A DNA stretch of 64,000 nt, taken from the NCBI GenBank assembly GCA_941918925.1, contig OW799233.1, forward strand, positions 175,925,235 through 175,989,234, given 5' to 3'. The DNA is from Phyto melanocephala (Eukaryota; Arthropoda; Insecta; Diptera; Rhinophoridae). A program made the position numbers and the translations under genes. How positions within the stretch are numbered: position 1 is the stretch's first letter; every line of letters begins with the position of its first letter. This document shows, in pieces, positions 23,406 to 34,668 of this stretch. The notes below the pieces were generated by a model. It saw nothing but the letters and a program-made list of their open reading frames with translations. It was not told where the DNA came from and did not search any database.

Positions 23406-24008
23406 TGATTTCGCACTATTCTAAATTGATTGAGCTTAGTCCGTCTGTCCATGTTTATGTTGCAATAAACTTCTTGAAGACCCCACATATAATTTAGACT
23501 TTCATATGGTATCAACTTATCAGATACGCTTCCGAGAATTTTGCTATAAAAAAATCGGTTATGTATGTATGTTACGAGCTAAGGTATGAGGGAAAGAATA
23601 CGATTGTCTCTCTTTTGTACTAAAAAGAAAGGCAGATTTTGCAGTTCCCATTGGAGCTCTTAAAAAATTTGTTACGTGTATATGAAATATGTACTTTTGT
23701 CCACATTTACAGAAAATCTGTCAATTGAAAAAATTTTATAATTCAGCAAGTTTTACGCCATTGTCTATAAAAAATACTAAGTCGTTGATGCGAAATTATA
23801 ATGGAAAATTAAGTGTTTTATGAACAACTTTTCCTTTAAACTGTGACATCAGTAGTTTTTTTTATTTAATTAATTAATTAGTTATTAACTTATTTGTAGC
23901 ACTATTTGTTAATTCTCATAACTCTGTTAATAATATTGTTAAAAGAACAAGTTTTAGGAAAAATTAGTAATAATAATAAAATTAATAATTATAATAATAA
24001 TAATTATA

Positions 24009-24039
<31 letters not shown>

Positions 24040-24724
24040 AAATAATAATAATAATAAAAGAAACATAATAGCAAGTTTCGATTAAACAGATGTCTAATAA
24101 AAACCACTTAATTATCAAAATAAGTGTAGCAATATCAGAGGTCCCTCAAAATCGATGTGACATCATGCGGAGCAGAGGCACGTTTATCAACGTAAGGAAA
24201 TTTCACTAAACATATTTCAACATCGACCTGCTCTCTTAAATAACCCTTTATATAAAAAAGTTTTTTTTGTAACAAAAATGTAATGAAACTGAAAACTTAA
24301 CATTTTTATTTGAGAATTGACACTTCTTGTTTGTTACTGTAATAAAGTTCATAATAAGGGTGTTATCCATTATTTAAAGTCTTCCAAAAATGTTCATTTA
24401 TTTGTTGGCAAATTTTAGATATAATTAAATAATTTTGTTTAATTTTGTTAAATAAGTAATTTTTACATTTTAATTATTATTTATTGTAATTTATTTAATT
24501 ATTTTAGTTGTTATTTAAAAAAAAATAATTTTATACAAAAAATCTGACAAAATTTTTGTTTGATTTTTAGATCTTGTTAAATTAAAAATCTATTTTAACA
24601 AATGTTTAATAAACTATTAAATCTAAATTTATAAATTGTTTTAGTAGAAATTTGTAACCAATTTTTTATTTTTTTTTTTTTTTTTTTTGTTGTAATTTTA
24701 ATATAAATCACTGACATATAATAC

Positions 24725-25799
24725 AGAGTGAGCTAGAAAAAACGTATACTTGTATTTAATTTAATATTCTTAAAAGTGTGCAAATTTATTCACACATTGT
24801 ACAAATTTTTTATATATTAAAATATTGGCTTATTATTAACATTTTCCCGGAAAACCCTCCCATTAAAGAATTCCTTACATTTTTTCACGAGGTGGTCTAC
24901 TTACGCTTAAAATCGGACATGTCCTGGGATACCTTTTCCGTATTCTTTAATCTTTTTTTTGATACAAGAGTCCAATTCCTTTTCACAGACCGAAGTTCTG
25001 GACAGTGGGGTGAATTTGCCTTCTGTGGTACAAAATTTACATTATTTTTTTAATATCACTCCAGGGCTTTTTTTCCTTGTGACACTAAGTCAAATCTGTG
25101 CTGTTTTAAGAAAGTTTAGAATCAATTTTGTACACTCCGCAACATTATTTCCGCGTTTATCGTGCCTGATGTCACAAATTATTGTCTTCTTTTGCCACAA
25201 CTGCAAATGGTTTCGGTATTTTTATTGTCTTGAACGTTGTCTCGTCCATCGGCCACATAAAAATATCTTGACCCGGAAGTTGTGAAAAGTTTGCCAGTGC
25301 ATAAGTTTTATCATCCATCAAACAATAGGTGTATTAGCTTTATAAAATTTGAGCTCAATTTTTTATCACGTTTTTTTTTTTTTGCTTCTGAGTTCTTCAC
25401 TACATTGCAATCTGGGACTTTTTGAACTTTATACGACTTCAATTCAGCATTAGCATTTTAGCTTTTCTGATAGAAGTGTTCGATGCTCTCCGAAATAGTT
25501 GTTCGACATCTATTGCTTTATTATCAACTGGTGAACGTTTTTTTCTTCCTAACCCAGGTTTTGTTTAAATGTTCAATTCTTCTTTATACTGTTTAATAGC
25601 TTTTGAAACATTGTGACGATGAACCTTCAAATCATTTGCTGTCTGCATTGACCGGAACAACAGTTAAAAATAAATGATTTGGAAAAGATATATCTGACAA
25701 TTTTTTTTAAAGCTAATTTAAATCAAAAAATAATAATTTGTTGGACCAATGAAAACTTTTGGCTGGAATAGTGTGTATTCGTTTTTTCTAACTCACTCT
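24725..25799 (-). mobile_element. Degenerate Tc1-like element
   Basis: The terminal inverted repeats AGAGTGAGCTAGAAAAAACG and its drifted inverse lie about 1.07 kb apart, beside TA at the left. Minus-strand frames show an HTH-like piece near 25560-25650 (H-N-V-S-K-A-I-K-Q-Y-K-E), a basic G-R-K-K-R-S-P segment and a block I-F-M-W-P-M-D near 25250. Frameshifts and stops break it up, so it is inactive. Confidence 0.65.
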
Positions 25800-25882
25800 T
25801 CAGTGTTGTGGGTCAAAAAAAATCATTTAATAGTTATAAGATAAATTCAAAATCTCATAAAATACAATAGAAAAAAATCCTT

Positions 25883-26204
25883 AAGCACCCCATACACTTT
25901 TCAATCCAATTGGTAGCCGAGTCGGTTGTTATCCAAATCAAGACGTGTATGGCTCTGTCAATTGATTAGTTTGGCAGTTGTCGAGTTGGTTGAAGAAAAA
26001 TCAAAAGATTTTAATTTTTTCAAGTTGGCTAGTAAGTCTTTCAATTCGATTGTTCTGTGTGTGCTCAAGTATCTTGATCAGCTGTCAAAATTTATGTTTG
26101 TAGTTTTCAATTATTTCAATTCAGTTTATGAAGTGTGTGACTAAGCATCAATTCAATTGAAAGACTTAATTGACAATTGAATTGAAACGTGTATGGGGTG
26201 CTTT
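25883..26204. mobile_element. MITE with AAGCACCCCATACAC termini
   Basis: AAGCACCCCATACACTTTTC at the left and its inverse ACGTGTATGGGGTGCTTT at the right bracket about 320 bp with an internal palindromic structure rich in CAATTGA words. The open frame inside (25926-26144, +) is repeat sequence with no domain. Confidence 0.65.
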
Positions 26205-26517
26205 AGTTGTATACCACTAAGTTTATATCATATTTTTTAATACTTTTAAATTTCACTAAAAAAATAAACTGGGAAACAAAAAAAAACTATTTCATTTTTG
26301 TCCTAAATATTATTTTCCCATTCAAAAACAAAAATACACAAATTGAAAATTCAAATAACAATGAATCAAGGCATAATAATAATTTTGTTAACATAACAAA
26401 AAGAATTACCCTTTTTAATTTTGTTTATAAATATTATTTATACTCAAATGCTACGCTATAAAAAAACCGAATAAGGATGAAACTAACAAAAAAGGAATTA
26501 ATATTAAAAGGCTCTAC

Positions 26518-26777
26518 TTAACAAAATGATTGTTCTTTTTTTATAATATCTGCTGTTGTGTGTGTATGCTGGGGATTACGTAAAATGAAATGTTCCACTC
26601 CATGGGCATTAACGCGCGTTGTAGCACGTGCCTTACAATGGGCGCTTTTATAACGTGAGCAACGCCAATTTGTGCTCTGTTTCAATTGACGATCCACCAC
26701 AAATTCAAAACCGCGTATTAACAGTTTACGATTTTTCTTTTTTGTGCTGCTAAAAACCGCTAAGTTCAGTTTTCTAT
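26518..26777 (-). CDS. mod(mdg4): FLYWCH terminal exon
   Basis: The acceptor TTGACAG is followed by AT of a split codon; it encodes 85 residues. A basic lead (K-K-K-N-R-K-L-L) precedes the finger R-G-F-E-F-V, T-N-W-R-C, C-x7-C-x22-H-T-H. The usual Y of Y-W is N. The tail T-A-D-I-I-K-K-E-Q-S-F-C is short and ends in a free Cys. It lies just downstream of the next cassette at 27.0 kb, with only 230 bases between them. Confidence 0.85.
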
Positions 26778-27009
26778 CTGTCAAGGAAAAAGAAAACAAA
26801 AAAAGAAACAAAACATTAAATTAAATTATGCAACAGAACTGTTTTAAAATAAAGTTTTTTTTTTTTTGAAAACCTAAAAAATCTTTTCAGAATTAAAGAT
26901 CCATTTAAAAATCAAAAAGTTTTTTTCTTTAAATTTTATTGTTTTTTTTTTTTAACGTAAATAAAGTGTCGAAATTAGGTAATTCATTAGCGTGCTGATT
27001 TGGTTGGTT

Positions 27010-27362
27010 TTACTGTTGCTCAGTTAGTGTTAAAGGTGGTAATAAAGCTGCTGCAGTTTCTTGGTGGTCGAAAAACTTAATTTTTTTCAATTTTCTCATA
27101 TTTGGCCTTTTACCAATCTCAGCCTTGCCATGATTATGTGAACTACTGTGCACAATACGACCATCGTCGGTGTGTAAGCGGCCGTGACAGTGAAACCAAG
27201 TGGTGTATTGTGTGCAGCGCCAATACACCTTGTTGCGTACTTTTTTCTCACGCACATAATAGTAACCTTTGTGCACCAGTTGTATGCGACCCTTTTGTGA
27301 AGGAACATATTGTATACCATCGAGGCCCATAAAAGATGTTGCATTGAGATCAGTAATTATGC
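27010..27362 (-). CDS. mod(mdg4): FLYWCH terminal exon
   Basis: The acceptor GTTTTAG is followed by GC of a split codon; it encodes 116 residues. The finger K-G-Y-Y-Y-V, V-Y-W-R-C has a slightly long knuckle C-x8-C-x16-H-N-H. A basic stretch (R-P-N-M-R-K-L-K-K-I-K) follows, then a hydrophobic, Leu- and Pro-rich end, A-A-A-L-L-P-P-L-T-L. Large antisense open frames overlap it but carry no finger. Confidence 0.85.
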
Positions 27363-28423
27363 CTAAAACAAACGTATGATAAAGTTAATACTTAAAATAC
27401 AAATTCAGTACATATTTAAAAGAAAAATAATTAAAACAAAACAAGTTTGTATTATACATACTTGTTTAATTTAATTATTGTATTTATATTCTTTGTAAAT
27501 GGTTTGTTCCTGGTTCTTAAAAAAATTAAAAAAAAAAACAATTGTAAATTTATATTCGAAATAACAACAAAATTTGGTATTTTGTTATTGTTTTGAACGT
27601 AATATCATTTTAATTCAATAAGTTTAGGGGGAGGTGAGTTCAATTTAAATAATTTTTAAATTTTTTTTGTTTTAAAAATTGAATTTTTTTTTTTTTTGTG
27701 TTAAAATTGAATTTCAAACATTTATTTAATTTTTTTTTTTATTTATTTATTTCGTTTTTATTTTTACATAACTATTGTACATTTTTTGTTTGGTTAAATA
27801 TATAATAACTTATTCTAACTAAATATTTGATTAGTTATTAGTGGCATGACGAAAACCAACAAAACTAAACACAAACTTTCCAAAGTAAAAATAAAATTTC
27901 AAAATATTTAACTACTTTCGCAACTACAATATGTAATGTCTTAATAAAATTCTTTTGCATTACATATTTGTTCATTACATATGTATTTGTGTATTACATA
28001 TTATCAATTAATTATTTAACAGTTTTTGTTTTCTAAATTTAAACTTATTCTTTTAATATATGTATGTTTTATATATGTATACGTTTTATATATATGTATA
28101 TGTTTTATATAAGTTTGTATAAAATTGTTTAAAATTTAAAAACCCTATTCTTTTTAAAAATTTATAATTTGATTTTTAAAGTTTTATCTATTTTATAAGT
28201 TATCTAGACTTGCTATGATTCCAAGACTTAATTAAATACAGTTTATTTATGGCTAGATGGAACACTTAGGCTTATATTCATAAAAAAAGTTAAATGTATG
28301 TATTTTAAAGCTATTTTAAGAAAACTTTTTATAAAAAAATTCAAAATAAAATACATTTCAAAATCATTTAAAAGTTTTTTCAATATTGAGGTTAGGCATA
28401 TCGATATATATAAAAGCCAAGTA

Positions 28424-29898
28424 CAGTAGTAACTCGATTCTCTCACATAGTTGATACTTGCACACCTCGATTCTTGCAACATAGAAATATTTTTCATTAC
28501 GCACTCAGTACTTTCGTCATCCGAAAATTTTGAACTCAATACTTGCAACATTACTCTTGTATTACCCAGCGTGCTGCTTTGTTTACGTTTTATGCTGCTG
28601 ATGAAATGTTGTACATAATTTGAATCAGTTTTAAACTGACTATATAGAGGTGCGGTGTCATAATGGCAAAGAAAAAATTCAAAATTAAAATAATTAAAGA
28701 CAAAGCTGAGATTTTGAAGAAATTAAGTGCTGGATTTTCCAACAATTCCTTAGCGACTTTGTACAAAACAAACAAAAATTTAAAATTTCTTTAATTCCAC
28801 ATTAAATATGTATCTATTAAGGTGATCGACTCGGTTTTACAACCGGTTTAAAACCCGGTTTTTTACTCTTTCAGCTGGCGGTTTTTTCCAAATGTTAATT
28901 TTTTGCATGTCAAATACACCAGTTTTTTTACTCACAGAAGCCGGTTTTTGTCATTTTTAGTTTTATGTTAATTTATCTTTGTAACCAAATGTACCATACT
29001 ATATTTATTACTCAAAAAATCAGAAAATTTATTCAAACTCTTCCATAATATTGTAAGAAATTTATTTGTTGTTTCAAAAACAAATGTAAAATAAGAAAAA
29101 ATAATTAGGCTTAAATATTATTTGTTTTAAATGGAGAGCAGGTATTTTATATGAAGTTGCGCTTATAATAATTTGTTCATAAGCTTAAGTTTTTTGACCA
29201 AATTATTGTATTTTGCAATACTTTTTTCTCTCATTTTCGAATTTCATAATATTTTGCTTCTACAAAATTTAGCGACTTGTACTTCCCATAGCTTTACTAA
29301 TATCTCTGATAACACATGACTTGTATACTAAAATAGTTTGGCACACAAAGGGTCATTATTACAACTTGCCTACAAAGTTAATGTTAGTAAAAGGTAAATT
29401 TGACTACAGTGAGCAGTGAAGTGACTTTTTAATATTTTTCATTTTTACAAAACCGATTACATTAAACAAATTAATTTAGTTCTTAAAAAATTTTACAAAA
29501 CGAAATAAAATTGTTGATGATTTATCGACTGTTTTGTGTCACTAATATTAAAAAATTAAAACTTAAAATAAAAAAAATTAAAAAGGTCGAGGTTTATACC
29601 TGTATATGTATCTCTGTCATGGGTATAAGAAACAATTATATTTTATGTATTCGGCCGGTTAACCGGTTTTTTCAAAAAGGCAACCGGTTTTCTTTTAATT
29701 CTAAATTTCAAACTATTTGAAACCGGATTCTTAAAAATGTCGAATAATCGATCACGAATGCGTTGAACTTACGTGTTTTGAATTGAAATACATATTAAAC
29801 TTAGATTTTAAACAGATGTATGTATGTGCCTTTTATGTTGTATGGGAAATTAATACCGAGACCGGTTTTGATTACGTGCAAGAATCGAGTTTCTACTG
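28424..29898 (+). mobile_element. Pogo-like non-autonomous element
   Basis: The termini CAGTAGTAACTCGATTCTC and the inverse AGAATCGAGTTTCTACTG are flanked by TA (28422-28423 and 29899-29900). At 28663-28785 (+) a frame begins M-A-K-K-K-F-K-I-K and continues K-A-E-I-L-K-K-L, resembling the start of the CENP-B-type HTH of pogo/Tigger transposases, and then breaks off. The stretch 28821-29755 carries several AACCGGTTTT motifs and looks like a separate insertion bounded by GTGATCGA and TCGATCAC. Confidence 0.65.
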
Positions 29899-31119
29899 TA
29901 AATGTATTTAGAAAAGCTTTACTGACATTATAAGATGTTTATGCATACTTTTAAGTTATACATACATACTTCCATTCATAAAGACTATAACTATATTTAT
30001 ATAAAATGTTCAAATAGTTATTTAAAAATGTCAACCTCAATAGTCGATAAGAAAAACATATTTTCACAAAAAGCTTTAAGTAAAATAATAGTTTATATAA
30101 GAGTTTGCATTTTAAATAAATAGTTAACCCCCTACTATGCCAGCCAATGCCGTACACAATACAAAATGGTACTTTTCATAAGATATTCGAAAATGACTAC
30201 AAAGTGACGATTTAAAAAAAAAAAAAAAATTATGTTCAGACGCTTTTCCGGAATATTTCAAAATTCTTATCTCTGAAGCCGAATTACGGCATTCGATATC
30301 GATCGAAATTTTACTCGAATGATCAAGTTCTCTGTGCTTTAGGTATAGAGATTCTAATAAGAATTTTAAAATTTCGATTACGTTCGAATGCCGTAATTCG
30401 GCCCCTGTTCTAACTTGTTATTTTTTTATTATTTTAAAATGTTTTTAAATTTATCGAAATCAAGAAAACAATCAAAAACAAAAAAAGTCTATTACATATT
30501 AACTAACCATGCCATTCAGAATATTTTTATTTGCAAATACACGTATAAGCCTAGAAATAGCAATACCATGCCGATACAACTCTATACAAAGGGTTTATAA
30601 ATATAAAAATTATTAACGATTTTTATTTAATTACTTAATATTAGATGGATTCCTTTTTTTTAAATATTCCTTATTTTTAAATATTACTGTCATATATTTA
30701 AAGTTAAAGGGCAGAATCAATGAATTAAAGTTTTATTTTTAAATTATTTGAATTATCTAACTTTTATTATCTCTCGTACTTAAACTAATAAATCGTTATT
30801 ATATAAATATTGATAAAATTGTTGAAAATTAAAAATTACATAATTCAAAAATGTTTAAGTTAATAAACGTAGATCGATTTTTAACAATATCGCGTTTTAA
30901 AAATTTTTTGGTAGTCCACATACAAATACATCACCCCTAAAAAATATAATGAGCTATGGTTAAAAATAAGAAATTATTAGCCACATAAAAAAGCTCTAAC
31001 TCAATTCATTTAATTATATTTTATTTAGTTTTAAACTTCTCCTGTAAAGTAGTAAAAAAATCGAGATACTCCTTTTTTAAATTAAGTCATCGATATGCAT
31101 ACTTAAAAAATCAATTGTT

Positions 31120-31735
31120 TAAGCCAAGCAATTTTATTCATCAGGTAGTCTTGATTCATTAGCTGATTATTATTTTCTTTACTTATTTTAAACTTTAGTT
31201 GTCAAAGTCAATTGATAAATTCATTATTATTTCATCATTTTAAATATCGAATTTCATATGTGACCTTCTCCGAGAAAAGGGACCTAGTGTGTGAAAGGTT
31301 AGTTTTGATAAAAACGCATTTAAAGTTTCATAACGCATTATCACTGTAAACACATCCTTAGTTGGGAGATGCGATTTGGTATGGTTAGTTATAGTTGGGT
31401 GCAGACTTTGGTGACGTCATGCCTATGAGGTGACGTATTTTTTCGCATTTAGTGTGACAATTCCTTTGCTATTGTTGCTGCTCTGTTTGTTATGATTTCG
31501 ATACTTGATTCTTAAGCCGCAACAACTTTTTGTACGTTTTTATGGGGTAAATAAATTTTTATCAGAAATCTAATTCATTTCATCTTATTCTACACCCTTT
31601 TCGGTACCAGAATCCACTCTTAGTCCAAGCCCGTTTTCGACACACTAGGTCCCTTTTCTTGGAGAAGAGAAAATATATAAACAAAAAAAAATTCTTTTCG
31701 AACTGCGATTACCTGCTGAAAAAATATGCCTTGGA
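31120..31735. mobile_element. CAAGGCA-type MITE split by a second MITE
   Basis: The outer arms (TTATTCATCAGGTAGTCTTG near 31135 and ATGCCTTGG near 31730) belong to the 190-211 bp family seen at 40.9 and 54.65 kb. Inside it lies 31264-31670, a different MITE with ends CTTCTCCGAGAAAAGGGACC and the inverse GGTCCCTTTTCTTGGAGAAG. Confidence 0.7.
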
Positions 31736-31910
31736 TTTAAGAAATATTTTGTTGACGTTAAAAAAATTAAAATTGTACCCGCTGTTCTAAAAATAAGTAA
31801 GAAATATTGATTTGTAATAAAATATTTGTATATACGAAACTGATCTCAAGCTTGCCAAAAAAGGACAATGTATTGATTAACAAAGATCGAAAAAATTGTT
31901 ATAATATTTA

Positions 31911-32288
31911 CCCAGCAAAAAAGACATGCAAAAGAAATATTAAATGCATCAATTCATGATGAAGTGGTTTAATTCAGATCAAACATGCACGTTTTTAACA
32001 TTAACGTGTCATTGGAGAGCCTGTGTTTATTTGAAGATATTAAAAAAATTCACGTCATTCTAATAAGTGCATAGAACGCCTTCATAGCAGATGAAAAGAA
32101 ACCCATGTTAATAATGTTTGTTTACATAAATTTTTAAGGATATTTTGCATGTATTTTGAAGCGCATCATTTAAGGTTAACAATTTTAAATTTGGAGAGGG
32201 CATTCCTCATGTCTCCTCTTGCACTTGTGAATTAGAAGTCATGAAAAATGTTATTCACATTGAACTAGTGCAAAGTATTTTTGCTGGG
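31911..32288. mobile_element. MITE with CCCAGCAAAAA termini
   Basis: CCCAGCAAAAAAGAC at the left and TATTTTTGCTGGG at the right are flanked by TA on both sides. It is about 378 bp and non-coding. Confidence 0.7.
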
Positions 32289-32378
32289 TATTGTAAGAAA
32301 AATTACGTTCATTATATCGTTATATTCAAAACAACAACAAAAACAATTTTTTTTTTTAATTTTATAATTGTTTTTAAT

Positions 32379-32733
32379 TAAGGCACATTCACAAGGTAAT
32401 CTTGTGCCGACAGGCGATCGAGAAACTTTACATTAACATTTGTTAAAATCACCTTGATTTCATGTATTTATGCAGGGATGGAAAATGAGATTTGCGTTGC
32501 GGTATTAAACAATTAACTTAAGTGTAGGTTTTTCATAAAAAATATTCTAAATTTATTTATATTTGTTTCACAAAAATATTTATCCTTTTTGTAAACAAAT
32601 TGTGTTAAAAAAAGCTAAATCTAACGACTTATCCATCGCTAATATACCAATTCGCCTTGGCAGAAAACATGTACTAAAAAGTAGCTTTGTTGTAGTAATT
32701 CGCCATTGCATATACCTGTATGAAAATGCCTTA
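32379..32733. mobile_element. AAGGCACATTC-type MITE
   Basis: AAGGCACATTCACAAGGTAA at the left and CCTGTATGAAAATGCCTT at the right. Internal sequence matches the MITE at 57968-58668 (for example the CACCTTGATTTCATG region and GTAGCTTTGTTGTA). Confidence 0.65.
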
Positions 32734-33628
32734 TTTTAAATACAGAATTTCGAACATAATTTTTTACATTTAATAAAAACATCACACATCTAGTACACAT
32801 CCTTCTAGACATGGAAAAGATAAATAATTAGATAGAAAATATATATACAAAGAAATAGATTTAGAGTCCATAAAGCAAATTGCCGAAAACATTACTTTAT
32901 TGTTTGCCTGCAATCCACCCAATTTCCATAATGAATCAAAATTTGTTTACATTGATACTGAGGAATTGTTAACCAGAACATTTAAATCAATAGTTCTTTA
33001 TTCTGGGTCGGTTTCTAATTAAAATATTAAATTATATTTTTTTTAATAGACAACTGCTCTTCAGAATCAGTTTTAAAAGTTTTGTTTAAATGAGGCAGCA
33101 TAGAAAAATAATTTAAACTGAAAATGCTACTCCGAATTCTAACATTAAACAAAAATATCGAAATTCATATCGCAAATGTAAATTGTTGTTGTTGTTTAAA
33201 TTCAATCCTAATAGCAATCAGATTTCACAACAACCCTGAAAATTTTACAATTCTCAGTTAAAAAAAAATTAAGAAAACACCTAAAACTAAAAAGATATTG
33301 ACTGCATAGTTTAATAATTTAAATGAAAAAGAAAATATATATTTATATATTCAAATCATTCGAATATCATCCATTAATTAGTAAATAAAAAATAATTTTT
33401 TTAATAAATATGTAATATATGTATGTGTATGTACATACAAACATTTATATGTAAGTAAAAATAAAAAAAGAAAATTATCTCAAATAGCTTAAAAAAACTA
33501 AAAAAAAATAAAATATTTATAAAAATAAAAGCGAAAAAAAAAAAATAAGAAAATGTGTAAATTATTTAAAATTGTTGACTTTTACTCTTACTACATTTTA
33601 TTTTGGGTTTTCGTACAGTATGATGCCT

Positions 33629-34032
33629 TCAATCGATTTCGTTTTCTACTGTAGTCGTTGTTATTACATCCCCGTCTGGAGTAAGTACTTCATATTTGAT
33701 GGTGACATCATTATCCACAGTTTCAGTTTTTATTTTTAGCGAATTTAAATGTTTGGCCGAGCCATATTTGTTACGCTTCAATTCAGCGTGTACATGTTCC
33801 GCTTTATTGATAATAAATTTGGGCGGTGTTTCCTTTAACATGGTTATGCGAGCGGGGCATTTAATTTTTTTTGTTGCCATCGAGGAGCAACGCCATAAGA
33901 TTTTCTTCTTATTTTCACTCATAATTAAAAATCTCACCCCGTTGGCCATAATGGCAGGCCGTCCTCTTAGGGACTGGGTGAAAAATATTAAAACATCTTC
34001 AGGATTTGGAACCACTTCATTGGGTAGGACCA
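33629..34032 (-). CDS. mod(mdg4): FLYWCH terminal exon with long tail
   Basis: The acceptor TTTCAG is followed by TG of a split codon; it encodes 133 residues. The finger N-G-V-R-F-L, I-L-W-R-C has a long knuckle C-x9-C-x20-H-V-H. After the finger comes K-Y-G-S-A-K-H-L, a motif shared with the 53.4 kb cassette (K-Y-G-S-L-K-H-L). The acidic, Thr-rich C-terminus includes D-G-D-V-I-T-T-T-T-V. The Y of Y-W is L here. It is one of the longest private parts in the array. Confidence 0.85.
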
Positions 34033-34252
34033 CTGAAAGAAATCGATAAAAGAAAGATAAAAGTTTTATTAGTAAAAGAATGTGAGAGAGTATAAAAAAG
34101 TTTAAATTATGTACTAATAATTATAAAATAGTAAACGGGGTTTAAAGTAGTCTTTTTTTATTTGATTCAATTTGATTTGATTTTATTAAAATTAAAAATT
34201 AAAATTAATTTTAAACTATTCTATAGTTTAGTTTATTTTCTGCAAAAGATCA

Positions 34253-34668
34253 TCACATTTCTTGTAGACTTTCATTAGCTGCTGCCACTTCTACATCCTC
34301 TCGTTGTGCCATCACATTCAATACTGCTATTTCTGTATTTGTGCTTTCAGTGGGATTCGTTTGTTGTTCGATTCGATTTGCTTGCAAAGCTCTAGAGCTA
34401 CTTATTTTGGCTGCCTTTGCTGTGGACTTAATATGACAGTGTTTGTGTATTTGTCTAAAATCATTTATATCGAATTTATTCATACATATCAACACCGGAC
34501 AACGTATTCGTCGATAATACCAATGGCAGCGCCAAAATAAATTTGTACGATTTTCATTATTGCGAAAGTATTTCAGACCATCTAACCACAACAATTGTCC
34601 GCCCCGTTTTGATACTGAAAATTGTATTTTCGGATGTTTGCCCTTGTATTGACCGTGCTGCGAGGATT
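34253..34668 (-). CDS. mod(mdg4): FLYWCH terminal exon with long tail
   Basis: The acceptor GTTAAAG has a poor pyrimidine tract but the right phase (AA of a split codon). It encodes 137 residues to TGA at 34253-34255. The finger D-G-L-K-Y-F, L-F-W-R-C, C-x8-C-x17-H-K-H is followed by an extra C-H. The tail of about 65 residues is basic and Ser/Ala-rich, then Gln/Thr/Glu-rich, ending in Q-E-M. It lies 220 bases upstream of the preceding cassette. Confidence 0.82.

Larger units (their letters stand above)
22081..26517. other. Transposon-rich gap in the array
   Basis: No finger exon was found. It contains the TTCGGC-palindrome repeat (22.45-23.4 kb), an AAT microsatellite (about 23970-24058), a Tc1-like relic (24.7-25.8 kb) and a MITE (25.9-26.2 kb). 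The remainder is AT-rich. Confidence 0.5.
27363..33628. other. Large gap in the array, repeats only
   Basis: No finger exon was found on either strand. It includes the pogo-like element (28.4-29.9 kb), an inverted-repeat MITE at about 30278-30405 (arms with GCCGAATTACGGCATTCG), nested MITEs (31.1-31.7 kb), a TACCCAGCAAAAA MITE (31.9-32.3 kb) and another MITE (32.38-32.73 kb). Confidence 0.5.

Noticed and set aside
27096..27344. Overlapping open frames on both strands at the 27 kb cassette
   Set aside because: They lack any finger pattern and are out of frame with the spliced exon.
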